A stretch of 34,878 nucleotides of DNA from Sphingopyxis soli (lineage in GTDB: Bacteria; Pseudomonadota; Alphaproteobacteria; Sphingomonadales; Sphingomonadaceae), in NCBI RefSeq assembly GCF_018682675.1, contig NZ_JAFMTR010000031.1:1-34878 (forward strand). Direction: 5' to 3'. Below are positions 17,840 through 32,632 of the stretch, in pieces. A program made the translations under genes and the position numbers. The first letter of the stretch is position 1; every line of letters starts with the position of its first letter. Under the pieces are notes generated by a model. The model saw only the letters and a program-made list of their open reading frames with translations, was not told the DNA's origin and ran no database searches.

Positions 17840-18684
17840 AGCGGCTGTTCCACATCAGCGATCTGCATTTCGGGCTTGAGGATCATAAGGCTCTCGACTG
17901 GTTCGCCCGGTGCGTGCGCGTCGAACGTCCGGCTGCGGTGCTGATCACCGGCGACCTGACGATGCGCGCGCGCAGCCGCGAATTCGCCGCGGCCTGCGAT
18001 TGGATCGCGGCGCTCGACGTGCCGGTGACGGTCGAGGTCGGCAATCACGATCTGCCCTATTTCAACCCGTTCGCACGCTTCTTCCGCCCCTATGCGCGCA
18101 TCCGCCGGATCGAGGGGTTGGTCGAACGCGAACTCGACCTCGATGGCGTCGCGGTCGTGCCGCTCAAGACCACGGCGCGCGCGCAGTGGCGGCTCGACTG
18201 GTCCAAGGGCCGGGTCACGCGGCGCGCGCTCGACCGGACGCTGGCGGCGATCGACGCGCTGCCCGCCGACACCGATGTGCTGGTGACAGCGCACCATCCG
18301 CTCGTCGAGGCGGGGACGAAGGGCCGCGCCCTCACGCGCGGCGGCGAGCGCGCGCTGACCGAACTCGCGGCACGCGGGGTCGCGGCGGTGCTCACCGGCC
18401 ACGTCCATGACGCCTTCGACCTCTTGAAGGAAACCAGCGCCGGCCCGATCCGCATGATCGGCGCGGGGACGCTGTCGAAACGGCTGCGCTCGACCCCGCC
18501 GGGTTTCAACGAACTCGCCATCGCATGCGGCCGGATCGACGCCCGCGTCCGCAACCTCGAGCACGTCGCCACCCCCGACATGCAGATCGGCGCCGTCCCG
18601 CCCAACGCGCTGCCGCCGCGCACCCCCGGCGAGCCAGTCGCGCCCGTCGGCGCGGTGCCCCCGGTGGACCCGCCGGTTCGTTGA
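17836..18684 (+). CDS. Calcineurin-like metallophosphoesterase with Pro-rich tail
   Basis: A 282-residue binuclear metallophosphoesterase. The complete motif set is present: SDLHFG with Asp9 and His11, TGDL (Asp40), GNHD (69-72), AHHP (152-155) and GHVH (188-191). It may hydrolyse a phosphodiester or phosphomonoester such as cyclic nucleotides, UDP-diacylglucosamine-like substrates or lipid phosphates. Its coupling to the lipid kinase by an ATGA overlap suggests a shared pathway. Residues 255-282 form an unusual Pro/Ala/Val tail (PPNALPPRTPGEP) that is not part of the fold. There is no signal peptide. Confidence 0.87.
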   Translation: MKRLFHISDLHFGLEDHKALDWFARCVRVERPAAVLITGDLTMRARSREFAAACDWIAALDVPVTVEVGNHDLPYFNPFARFFRPYARIRRIEGLVERELDLDGVAVVPLKTTARAQWRLDWSKGRVTRRALDRTLAAIDALPADTDVLVTAHHPLVEAGTKGRALTRGGERALTELAARGVAAVLTGHVHDAFDLLKETSAGPIRMIGAGTLSKRLRSTPPGFNELAIACGRIDARVRNLEHVATPDMQIGAVPPNALPPRTPGEPVAPVGAVPPVDPPVR

Positions 18685-18770
18685 AGGGGAAGACGTCGAG
18701 TCGGGGAGCGGCCTTTCAGGTGTGATGAGGGCGGCAACAGCTTCGACCGGCAGGCGATCGCCGGCCGGAC

Positions 18771-19886
18771 CTAACCCGGCCCGATCCGCCCACCCGCAAT
18801 GCGAAAGCGCGTTACCGGCCCCGGCATGTCGGCGAACAGCGCCGCCTCGGTCCCGGTGAGCCAGGCTTGTCCGCCCTGCGCCGCCAGCCGGTCGTAAAGC
18901 GCGGCGCGGCGCAGCGGGTCGAGATGCGCCGCGACCTCGTCAAGCAGCAGCACCGGGCGCTGGCCGCGTCCACGCGCGACGCAATCGCTGTGCGCGAGAA
19001 CGAGCGAGAGCAGCATCGCCTTCTGTTCGCCGGTCGAGCAGCGCGCCGCGGCGCGGCCGGTCGCGGCGTGGACCGCCAACAGGTCGTCGCGATGCGGCCC
19101 GGCGGTCGCGCGTCCGGCGGCGGCGTCGATACGGCGGCGCGACGCGAAGAGCGTCTTCAGCGCTTCGGCATCGTGGGGCGCCTGGCGCGGTACGCCGTCG
19201 GCGGCAACGAGCGTCAGCAGCGGGCGCGCAAAGGGCGCATCGGGCTGGCCGGCGAGCTCGGCCGACAGCGCCGCGAGCGTCCGCTGCCGCGCCGCGTCCA
19301 TCGCCGCGCCATGCTCGGCAAGCTGCGCCTCGAGGCTGGCGAGCCATTGCTGGTCGGCGGTCGCCATATCGGCGAGCAGCTTGCCGCGCGCGCGCAGCGC
19401 CGCGTCATAGCGGTTGCTGTGCTGCGCATGGCGCGGGTCGAGCGCGAGGACGAGCCGGTCGAGGAAGCGGCGGCGGTTGCCCGCTGTCTCGACGAACAGC
19501 CGGTCCATCGCGGGGGTCAGCCACAGCACGGCGATCCATTCGCCGAGCGAGGCCGCCGCCGCCGATGCGCCGTTGATCCGCACGATCCGCCGCCCGGGAT
19601 GCGCGGGCTCGATCCCCGTGCCCAGCGCGACCGGCGGCAGGTCGGCATCGGCCGCCGCAAGCAGCTCGGCAAAGATCGCGAAGCCGCCGGTCGCACCGTC
19701 GCGCACCATGTCGGACAGCGCGGCGCGGCGGAGCCCGCGGCCCGGCGCGAGCAGCGAGATCGCCTCCAATATATTGGTCTTGCCCGCGCCATTGTCGCCG
19801 TGCAATGCGACGAGTCCCGGTCCGGCCGCCATGTCCGCGCCGGCATGATTGCGAAAGTCGGTCAGCGAGAGGCGGACGAGCGTCAT
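18771..19886 (-). CDS. recF: DNA replication and repair protein RecF
   Basis: An SMC-like ATPase that with RecO and RecR loads RecA at single-strand gaps. The product is 371 residues, typical for RecF. It starts [16 protein letters not shown], the canonical N-terminus. Walker [10 protein letters not shown] is at residues 30-38, followed by [15 protein letters not shown]. The signature [14 protein letters not shown] starts at about 284, and Walker [13 protein letters not shown] at 312-323 contains Asp316 and Glu317. The start at 19886 excludes 19 upstream open codons that do not resemble RecF. It is not beside dnaA, dnaN or gyrB in this window. It converges with the metallophosphoesterase gene across 86 bp with no strong terminator. 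Confidence 0.96.
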   Translation of the reverse strand: MTLVRLSLTDFRNHAGADMAAGPGLVALHGDNGAGKTNILEAISLLAPGRGLRRAALSDMVRDGATGGFAIFAELLAAADADLPPVALGTGIEPAHPGRRIVRINGASAAAASLGEWIAVLWLTPAMDRLFVETAGNRRRFLDRLVLALDPRHAQHSNRYDAALRARGKLLADMATADQQWLASLEAQLAEHGAAMDAARQRTLAALSAELAGQPDAPFARPLLTLVAADGVPRQAPHDAEALKTLFASRRRIDAAAGRATAGPHRDDLLAVHAATGRAAARCSTGEQKAMLLSLVLAHSDCVARGRGQRPVLLLDEVAAHLDPLRRAALYDRLAAQGGQAWLTGTEAALFADMPGPVTRFRIAGGRIGPG

Positions 19887-19984
19887 GGCGACGGCGCTAC
19901 CGCACCATAAGGGGCGACGCCAGCCCACCGCACGCCTCTTCACCCGTCATCCCCGAGCACATCTCGAATAGCGATATAAAATTT

Positions 19985-20000
19985 TTCCCAAAATTGGGAA
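19985..20000. promoter_or_regulatory. Inverted repeat, candidate activator site upstream of the sigma-54 promoter
   Basis: TTCCCAA-AA-TTGGGAA, two perfect 7-bp arms with a 2-bp spacer, set in an A+T-rich patch (about 19970-20012) that contrasts with the GC-rich surroundings. It lies about 115 bp upstream of the predicted transcription start of the psp-like unit, within the usual range for enhancer-binding activators of sigma-54 promoters. The identity of the activator is inference; a PspF-like protein would be the first guess. Confidence 0.5.
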
Positions 20001-20082
20001 TTTTCACCATAGAACCGCAAAACGCGCGCTGAAATATTCTATCTCCGGCTCAAAAACGGCGGTTAACCGGCGCTGAATGAAA

Positions 20083-20099
20083 TTGGCACGGCTCCTGCA
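20083..20099 (+). promoter_or_regulatory. Sigma-54 (RpoN) type promoter of the small ORF-pspC unit
   Basis: TTGGCACG-GCTC-CTGCA matches the -24/-12 consensus TTGGCACG-N4-TTGCW with one mismatch. The essential GG (20085-20086) and GC (20097-20098) are separated by exactly 10 bases. A start near 20110 would give a leader of about 44 nt before the 42-residue ORF at 20154. Sigma-54 control is known for the psp operon of enterobacteria, which supports this reading. Confidence 0.75.
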
Positions 20100-20153
20100 T
20101 TACATCGGGCATCCACCGGATGGTCCGGGTGGAGGATGAAAAAGGATAGGTAA

Positions 20154-20282
20154 ATGGCCCACTTCAATGTTGAATCGCTCAAGAGCTACGCGATCGCCGC
20201 GGTTGCTTCGGCTTATTGCTCTCTCATGTTCCTCGCCGCTGTCGGTCCGAACGCAGCGCACTTCGGCGGGCTGGTTGCTTAA
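20154..20282 (+). CDS. Small single-span membrane protein (42 residues) upstream of pspC
   Basis: A 43-codon frame starting MAHFNVESLKSYAIAAVASA and ending HFGGLVA. Residues 11-32 are hydrophobic and could form one membrane span; there is no cleavable signal and no recognised domain. The ATG has an AAAGGATAGG ribosome region 4-13 bases upstream and lies within 60 bp of the predicted sigma-54 transcription start. It is the first gene of the unit with pspC. By position it may take part in the phage-shock (membrane stress) response, but the family is not recognised and its function is unknown. It is easily missed because of its length. Confidence 0.7.
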   Translation: MAHFNVESLKSYAIAAVASAYCSLMFLAAVGPNAAHFGGLVA

Positions 20283-20342
20283 CCAGCCCCCGTACCCCGC
20301 GAACAACGCCGGTCCCGACGGGCCGGGATGGAAAGGAAAGAA

Positions 20343-20522
20343 ATGAAACAGGGTTTTCGCAAGAATCGTCGCGATGGGGTGATCTTCGGTGTGTGCGCCG
20401 GGATCGCGGACCAGTTCGGCTTCGACGTCTTGTGGACGCGCGTCGCCTTTGTCGCCCTGACGCTGCTCGGCTTCGGCCTTCCGCTGCTGCTGTACCTGAC
20501 CGTCGCGATCCTCGCGCCGTAA
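20343..20522 (+). CDS. pspC: PspC-domain membrane protein
   Basis: A 59-residue protein that is almost entirely a PspC domain. KNRRDGVIFGVCAGIADQFG is the diagnostic N-terminal block, followed by a WTRVAFVALTLLGFGLPLLL membrane segment and a short end. In enterobacteria PspC is an inner-membrane sensor that recruits PspA under envelope stress; this minimal form lacks the C-terminal periplasmic region. The ATG at 20343 has GGAAAGGAAAG directly upstream; an in-frame ATG at 20328 would lose that site. It is the second gene of the sigma-54 unit and is followed by a bidirectional terminator. No pspA, pspB or pspF is in the window. Confidence 0.88.
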   Translation: MKQGFRKNRRDGVIFGVCAGIADQFGFDVLWTRVAFVALTLLGFGLPLLLYLTVAILAP

Positions 20523-20587
20523 CGCAGCCCGGGCCGGCCCGCCTTTCAGGCGCAGTCGCACCGGCCCGCAAATTTCCCAAAAACGAA

Positions 20588-20619
20588 GGGCTCACCGGCC
20601 TCGACCGGTGGGCCCTTTT
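20588..20619. terminator. Bidirectional intrinsic terminator after pspC
   Basis: The stem GGGCTCACCGG / CCGGTGGGCCC (11 bp with one wobble pair) encloses a 6-base loop and is followed by TTTT on the plus strand. On the minus strand it is followed by TTCGTTTTT, so it can stop both converging units. The TGA of the minus-strand gene overlaps its edge. Confidence 0.8.
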
Positions 20620-21323
20620 CATTTGGGCCGCACCGTGAAGCGATAGGGGATATAGAGGAACACCTCGGTCGGGCTGGCCTGCGCCCAGATGAGCTGCTCA
20701 TTGAGCCCCGCAACCTCGACGCCATAGTCGGGACCGAAGACACCCGCGGTCTTGAGCGCCTCGCCTGCGACCAGCTTGACGATCTCGGGCCGATACTGGT
20801 CGGGGTTGATGATCGTCAGCGTGATCTCGCCGTTCTTCTCCAGCAGCGCGCGCCCGTTGGGCGGCACCGCCTTGATGAAATTGTCGATCCGTCCCTGCGC
20901 GCTGCCGACCGATCCCGCGAGGCTAGCCTTCACATAGAGCTCGATCTCGCTGGTGTCGGGGCGCTGGCCGCGCCCGAAGACCAAATCCTTGAAGTTGGCG
21001 AGCGTCAGCTTGGTGAGTTCGAATTCGCCGGTGACGAGTTCGACCCCGGCACTATCGGCGCGACGGATCGCGGCTTCGAGCATCGCATGAATTTCGCGCT
21101 TTCGCATATCCTCATCGCGCGAGTCAGAGGTGAACTGGACCGGCTGGATCGCGCTATCGGCGGTCCGCCGCAGCCCGACCACGGTCTGCTCGTCCGAGAG
21201 ATAGTCGGCCGACGCGCGCTGCGCCGTCACCACCACCTCGCCTTCGATATTGCTATTGTCCTGCGCCGCCGCCGGCGAGACCGCCAGCAACAGCCCGGCA
21301 CCGATCAGATAAGCCCGCATCAT
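20619..21323 (-). CDS. Periplasmic protein of unknown function with a plug-like N-terminus
   Basis: A 234-residue protein with a Sec signal peptide (MMRAYLIGAGLLLAVSPAAA, cut before QD). The mature start NSNIEGEVVVTAQR looks like the entry of a TonB-dependent receptor plug. No beta-barrel follows, and the protein is far too short to be a receptor. The middle (RKREIHAMLEAAIRRADSAG) is helical, and the C-terminal part (TLTIINPDQYRPEIVKLVAG, then VFLYIPYRFTV) is mixed alpha/beta. Similar sphingomonad proteins are often labelled TonB-dependent receptor, which is probably misleading. Two adjacent ATG codons (21323, 21320) follow a GGGAGGGAG ribosome site. Function unknown. Confidence 0.8.
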   Translation of the reverse strand: MMRAYLIGAGLLLAVSPAAAQDNSNIEGEVVVTAQRASADYLSDEQTVVGLRRTADSAIQPVQFTSDSRDEDMRKREIHAMLEAAIRRADSAGVELVTGEFELTKLTLANFKDLVFGRGQRPDTSEIELYVKASLAGSVGSAQGRIDNFIKAVPPNGRALLEKNGEITLTIINPDQYRPEIVKLVAGEALKTAGVFGPDYGVEVAGLNEQLIWAQASPTEVFLYIPYRFTVRPK

Positions 21324-21367
21324 CCCACTCCCTCCCGAACGAAGGCGCAGGCTATCAGTTTGGCGGC

Positions 21368-21402
21368 AAAGAAAAAGCCCCGCCGGATCGCTCCGGCGGG
21401 GC
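21368..21402 (-). terminator. Intrinsic terminator after rpoC
   Basis: A perfect 11-bp stem GCCCCGCCGGA / TCCGGCGGGGC with a 4-base loop. On the minus strand it is followed by TTTTTCTTTG, and it lies 26 bp beyond the rpoC stop. Confidence 0.9.
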
Positions 21403-21427
21403 TTGTTTCTGTCAGGCTCCGAGGGGC

Positions 21428-25708
<4,281 letters not shown>

Positions 25709-25728
25709 TTGTCTGGTTCCTCGCTTAG

Positions 25729-25822
25729 CCCCTCCCATTCAGGGGAGGGGTTGGGGTGGAGGGCTGCGGCCTTGCTCTTGGCCGATAGCCCCCACCCCCG
25801 GCCCCTCCCCTGAAGGGGAGGG
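25729..25822. repeat. Long inverted-repeat element between rpoB and rpoC
   Basis: The left arm (from about 25730, CCCCTCCCATTCAGGGGAGG, then TTGGGGTGGAGGG) and the right arm (to about 25822, ending CCCCTCCCCTGAAGGGGAGG) are near-complementary over about 35 bases with a 25-base centre. Each arm is itself a small palindrome. It lies between the rpoB stop and the rpoC ribosome site and will be part of the rpoBC message. It looks like a dispersed palindromic repeat of the genome; no gene is encoded. Confidence 0.8.
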
Positions 25823-25831
25823 GTGGGATAT

Positions 25832-30010
<4,179 letters not shown>

Positions 30011-30060
30011 AAGTGATTGTCTCGCCTTAAGAAAATAGCTCGCGAGCGCAGGAGAGACGC

Positions 30061-30100
30061 AAAAAAGCCGCAAGCAACCGTTGCCGGTTTACCGCAGCTT
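30061..30100 (-). terminator. Attenuator-like intrinsic terminator in the rpoB leader
   Basis: On the minus strand AAGCTGC pairs with GCGGCTT (7 bp, one wobble). It encloses an inner hairpin AACCG-GCAA-CGGTT with a GNRA-type tetraloop and is followed directly by TTTTTT. It lies between the rpoB promoter (30189-30217) and the rpoB start at 30010, so it would terminate part of the rpoBC transcripts unless bypassed. E. coli also has an attenuator just upstream of rpoB, between rplL and rpoB. Confidence 0.65.
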
Positions 30101-30188
30101 TCCAACGCATCTCGAAATCCCTACCGCCCTATTCTTGTGACCCGTTGCGCAAAGTCAGGCCGCTTCCCGGACGATCGGGTGTGGACGC

Positions 30189-30217
30189 GATATAGGATTT
30201 GGGCACGGCGCTGTCAA
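30189..30217 (-). promoter_or_regulatory. Sigma-70 type promoter of rpoB-rpoC
   Basis: On the minus strand, a perfect -35 TTGACA (30212-30217) and -10 TATATC (30189-30194) are separated by exactly 17 bp. The predicted start near 30182 gives a leader of about 170 nt before rpoB. The promoter lies downstream of the terminator of the preceding gene, so rpoBC is probably an independent unit. Confidence 0.82.
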
Positions 30218-30262
30218 CGGGAGCGGCGGCGCAAGACCGGAACGCATTGGCCCGCGCATGGC

Positions 30263-30296
30263 AAAAGGGGACGGCCTCCCCCCAGAGACCGCCCCC
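30263..30296 (-). terminator. Intrinsic terminator after the TIGR02001-family gene
   Basis: On the minus strand, an 8-bp stem GGGGGCGG / CCGTCCCC with one wobble and a 14-base loop is followed by TTTT, about 30 bp beyond the stop codon of the outer-membrane protein gene. It insulates that gene from rpoB. Confidence 0.7.
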
Positions 30297-30327
30297 TCGA
30301 GCGCGTGGTCGCTGACCCGCTAGGCGA

Positions 30328-31077
30328 TCAGAATGCGACGCCCAGCGTAAAGACCACGGTCGGATCGTAGAGCGTATCGACCGCCTTGATGCCCGACTTT
30401 TTGACGTCGGTGTCGATATACTGGACCGACAGCGTCGCCGGACCGGCGGCGAAGGACGCCCCCACCGACCAGTCGAGATAATTGCCGTCGGCCGCAACGA
30501 GGCCGAGCGAACCGTCGGTGTACCCGATACCGGCAGTCAAGGTGACCGGCGAATCGGGGATGGCATAGCCCAGCCCAAGATTCAGATAGATATTGTCATC
30601 GCTGCCCAGCGACTTCTGATCCCAGGCATAGGCGACGGTGCCGGTCGCCGAGACCGGGCCGATGTCCTGCGACAACTTGCCGATGACTTCGAAATAGTCG
30701 GTCGGCGCGCCGCCGTCGTCGCTGCCCGGATAGGTGTAATAGGTGAGGCCGATATCGACCGTGGTTCCCGGCGCAATTTCGGTGTTGTAGCCACCATAAA
30801 GGTCGAGCTCGAACTTGCCGTAAGCCGGGCTGTCGGGGAAGGTCGAACCCCATGCGCCGACATAGAAGCCGCTCTCATGGCTCAGCGTTATGGTCGGCTG
30901 CACAGCGACCTTTTCGTTCGACAACGAAATGCCACGGAAACGATAGTCGCTGGTGACGGCGATGCCACCCGAAACCGTGAACGGGCCGCTGGCTTCTTCT
31001 TCCTCGGCGAAAGCCGGCGTCGACAGGGCCGAGGCGGCGAGCAGCATGCCGAAGCACGCTTTGGTGACAAACTTCAT
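30328..31077 (-). CDS. TIGR02001-family outer membrane protein (TorF-like)
   Basis: A 249-residue exported beta-barrel-type protein. The signal peptide MKFVTKACFGMLLAASALST ends at PAFA with cleavage before EEEEAS. The diagnostic N-terminal block is VSGGIAVTSDYRFRGISLSN, followed by repeated amphipathic strands with aromatic ends and a C-terminal Phe (FTLGVAF), as expected for Bam-inserted barrels. The TIGR02001 (Gcw_chp) family is common in alpha- and gammaproteobacteria; members are often near nitrogen-regulation genes, but the function is not settled. The start at 31077 has AGGGGGAT upstream. It is a monocistronic unit with its own terminator and sits unusually between ispG and rpoB. Confidence 0.9.
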   Translation of the reverse strand: MKFVTKACFGMLLAASALSTPAFAEEEEASGPFTVSGGIAVTSDYRFRGISLSNEKVAVQPTITLSHESGFYVGAWGSTFPDSPAYGKFELDLYGGYNTEIAPGTTVDIGLTYYTYPGSDDGGAPTDYFEVIGKLSQDIGPVSATGTVAYAWDQKSLGSDDNIYLNLGLGYAIPDSPVTLTAGIGYTDGSLGLVAADGNYLDWSVGASFAAGPATLSVQYIDTDVKKSGIKAVDTLYDPTVVFTLGVAF

Positions 31078-31337
31078 GGGTTGATCCCCCTAAAAAACAA
31101 ACCGGATCGTCCCAACCTGCCGTGCGCGCTCACGCCTCTGCACGGGCATGTAGCGACGAACGAGATGAAAATTGCCGATTTTGCTGCATTGCACAAACAA
31201 AAATTGCGCATCCCTGCGCATTAGCTGGCTAACTGTGTCTTTTCGGCAACATCGGAGCCGTCCGTGCTTGCGCTTTGCCAAGCGCGCGCGCGGCGGCTAA
31301 AGAGCGGCGCGTATCTCCCTTCTTTTCGGGCTATGTC
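31078..31337. promoter_or_regulatory. Divergent intergenic region between the TIGR02001 gene and ispG
   Basis: 260 bp without a supported gene. It contains an A+T-richer patch (31160-31250). Within it are two TGCGCA palindromes (31205-31210 and 31215-31220) and an adjacent inverted repeat TTAGC-TG-GCTAA (31221-31232), which could be operator sites. No confident -35/-10 assignments could be made. The ispG ribosome site is weak. Confidence 0.4.
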
Positions 31338-32489
31338 ATGAGCGATCACAATCCCGGCCTGCGCCCCTGGCGCGACATCGCACGACGGACGAGCCGCCAG
31401 ATCATGGTCGGCAACGTCCCTGTCGGCGGCGGCGCGCCGATCACCGTGCAGACGATGACGAACACGCTGACCAGCGACGCGGTCGCGACGATCGACCAGA
31501 TTCGCCGCTGCGAAGACGCCGGCGCCGATTTGATCCGCGTTTCGTGCCCCGACACCGATTCGACCGCCGCGCTTCCCAAGATCGTCCGCGCCGCGCGTAT
31601 CCCGATCATCGCCGACATCCACTTCCACTACAAGCGCGCGCTCGAGGCTGCCGACGCAGGCGCCGCGTGCCTGCGCATCAATCCCGGCAATATCGGATCG
31701 TCCGAACGCGTCGGCGAAGTCGTCCGCGCCGCGAAGGCGAACGGCTGCGCGATCCGCATCGGCGTCAACGCCGGCAGTCTCGAAAAAGACCTGCTCGAAA
31801 AATATGGCGAACCCTGCCCCGAGGCGCTCGTCGAAAGCGCGCTCGACCATATCAAGCTGCTCCAGGATCACGACTTCCACGAGTATAAGGTCGCGGTGAA
31901 GGCGAGCGACGTCTTCCTTGCCGTTGCCGCCTATATGCAGCTCGCCGACGCGGTCGATTGCCCGCTGCACCTCGGCATCACCGAGGCGGGCGGCCTGATC
32001 GGCGGCACGGTGAAATCGGCGCTCGGCATCGGCAACCTCCTGTGGGCGGGCATCGGCGACACGATCCGCGTCAGCCTGTCGGCCGAACCCGAAGAGGAAG
32101 TGCGCGTCGGATATGAAATCCTGAAATCCCTGGGCCTGCGCACCCGCGGCGTCCGCGTCGTCTCCTGCCCCAGCTGCGCGCGGCAGGGCTTCGACGTCAT
32201 CCGCACGGTCCAGGCGCTTGAGGATGCGCTCGGCCATATCAAGACCCCGATGTCGCTCTCGGTCCTCGGCTGCGTCGTCAACGGCCCCGGCGAGGCCCGC
32301 GAAACCGACATCGGCATCACCGGCGGCGGCAACGGCCGCCACATGGTCTATCTCTCGGGCGTCACCGACCACCATGTCGAGGACGCCGACATGATCGCGC
32401 ACATCGTCAAGCTGGTCGAAGCGAAGGCGGCGGAGATCGACGCGGGCAGCGCGGTGAGCATGGACACGCTGCACGGCAAGGCTGCCTGA
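31338..32489 (+). CDS. ispG: 4-hydroxy-3-methylbut-2-enyl diphosphate synthase (IspG/GcpE)
   Basis: An iron-sulfur enzyme that converts the cyclic diphosphate MEcPP to HMBPP in the MEP isoprenoid pathway. The product is 383 residues. The N-terminal TIM-barrel part has [15 protein letters not shown] and RINPGNIG. The [4Fe-4S] ligands are Cys277 and Cys280 ([12 protein letters not shown]), Cys312 ([11 protein letters not shown]) and Glu319, each offset by seven from the E. coli positions (Cys270, 273, 305, Glu312). The start [20 protein letters not shown] at 31338 is the only ATG that fits; 21 upstream open codons start with TTG. It is followed by a hairpin and then an unrelated pair of genes. 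Confidence 0.98.
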   Translation: MSDHNPGLRPWRDIARRTSRQIMVGNVPVGGGAPITVQTMTNTLTSDAVATIDQIRRCEDAGADLIRVSCPDTDSTAALPKIVRAARIPIIADIHFHYKRALEAADAGAACLRINPGNIGSSERVGEVVRAAKANGCAIRIGVNAGSLEKDLLEKYGEPCPEALVESALDHIKLLQDHDFHEYKVAVKASDVFLAVAAYMQLADAVDCPLHLGITEAGGLIGGTVKSALGIGNLLWAGIGDTIRVSLSAEPEEEVRVGYEILKSLGLRTRGVRVVSCPSCARQGFDVIRTVQALEDALGHIKTPMSLSVLGCVVNGPGEARETDIGITGGGNGRHMVYLSGVTDHHVEDADMIAHIVKLVEAKAAEIDAGSAVSMDTLHGKAA

Positions 32490-32517
32490 CAGCAACGATC
32501 GGGCAGGAACCGGTCGG

Positions 32518-32535
32518 CCCCGGCGTTCGCCGGGG
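32518..32535. terminator. GC-rich hairpin downstream of ispG
   Basis: CCCCGGCG-TT-CGCCGGGG is a perfect 8-bp inverted repeat 28 bp after the ispG stop. No T-run follows, so it may be a weak terminator, an mRNA-stabilising hairpin or a dispersed palindromic repeat. Confidence 0.5.
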
Positions 32536-32632
32536 ATCACGCCAGCAATGGCAGCGATCGCCCCTAACCCGACATCCCTTCCCTTCCGTCAAGTCCCGCG
32601 ATACGTTGCAACAAAAAACGGGACGAGGACAT

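Noticed and set aside
18685..18770. Terminator between the metallophosphoesterase and recF genes
   Set aside because: Only short GC-rich complementarity around 18748-18770 and no T-run on either strand.
20060..20069. Palindrome CGGTTAACCG just upstream of the sigma-54 promoter
   Set aside because: Ten bases only and too close to the -24 element for a typical enhancer site; it may be chance.
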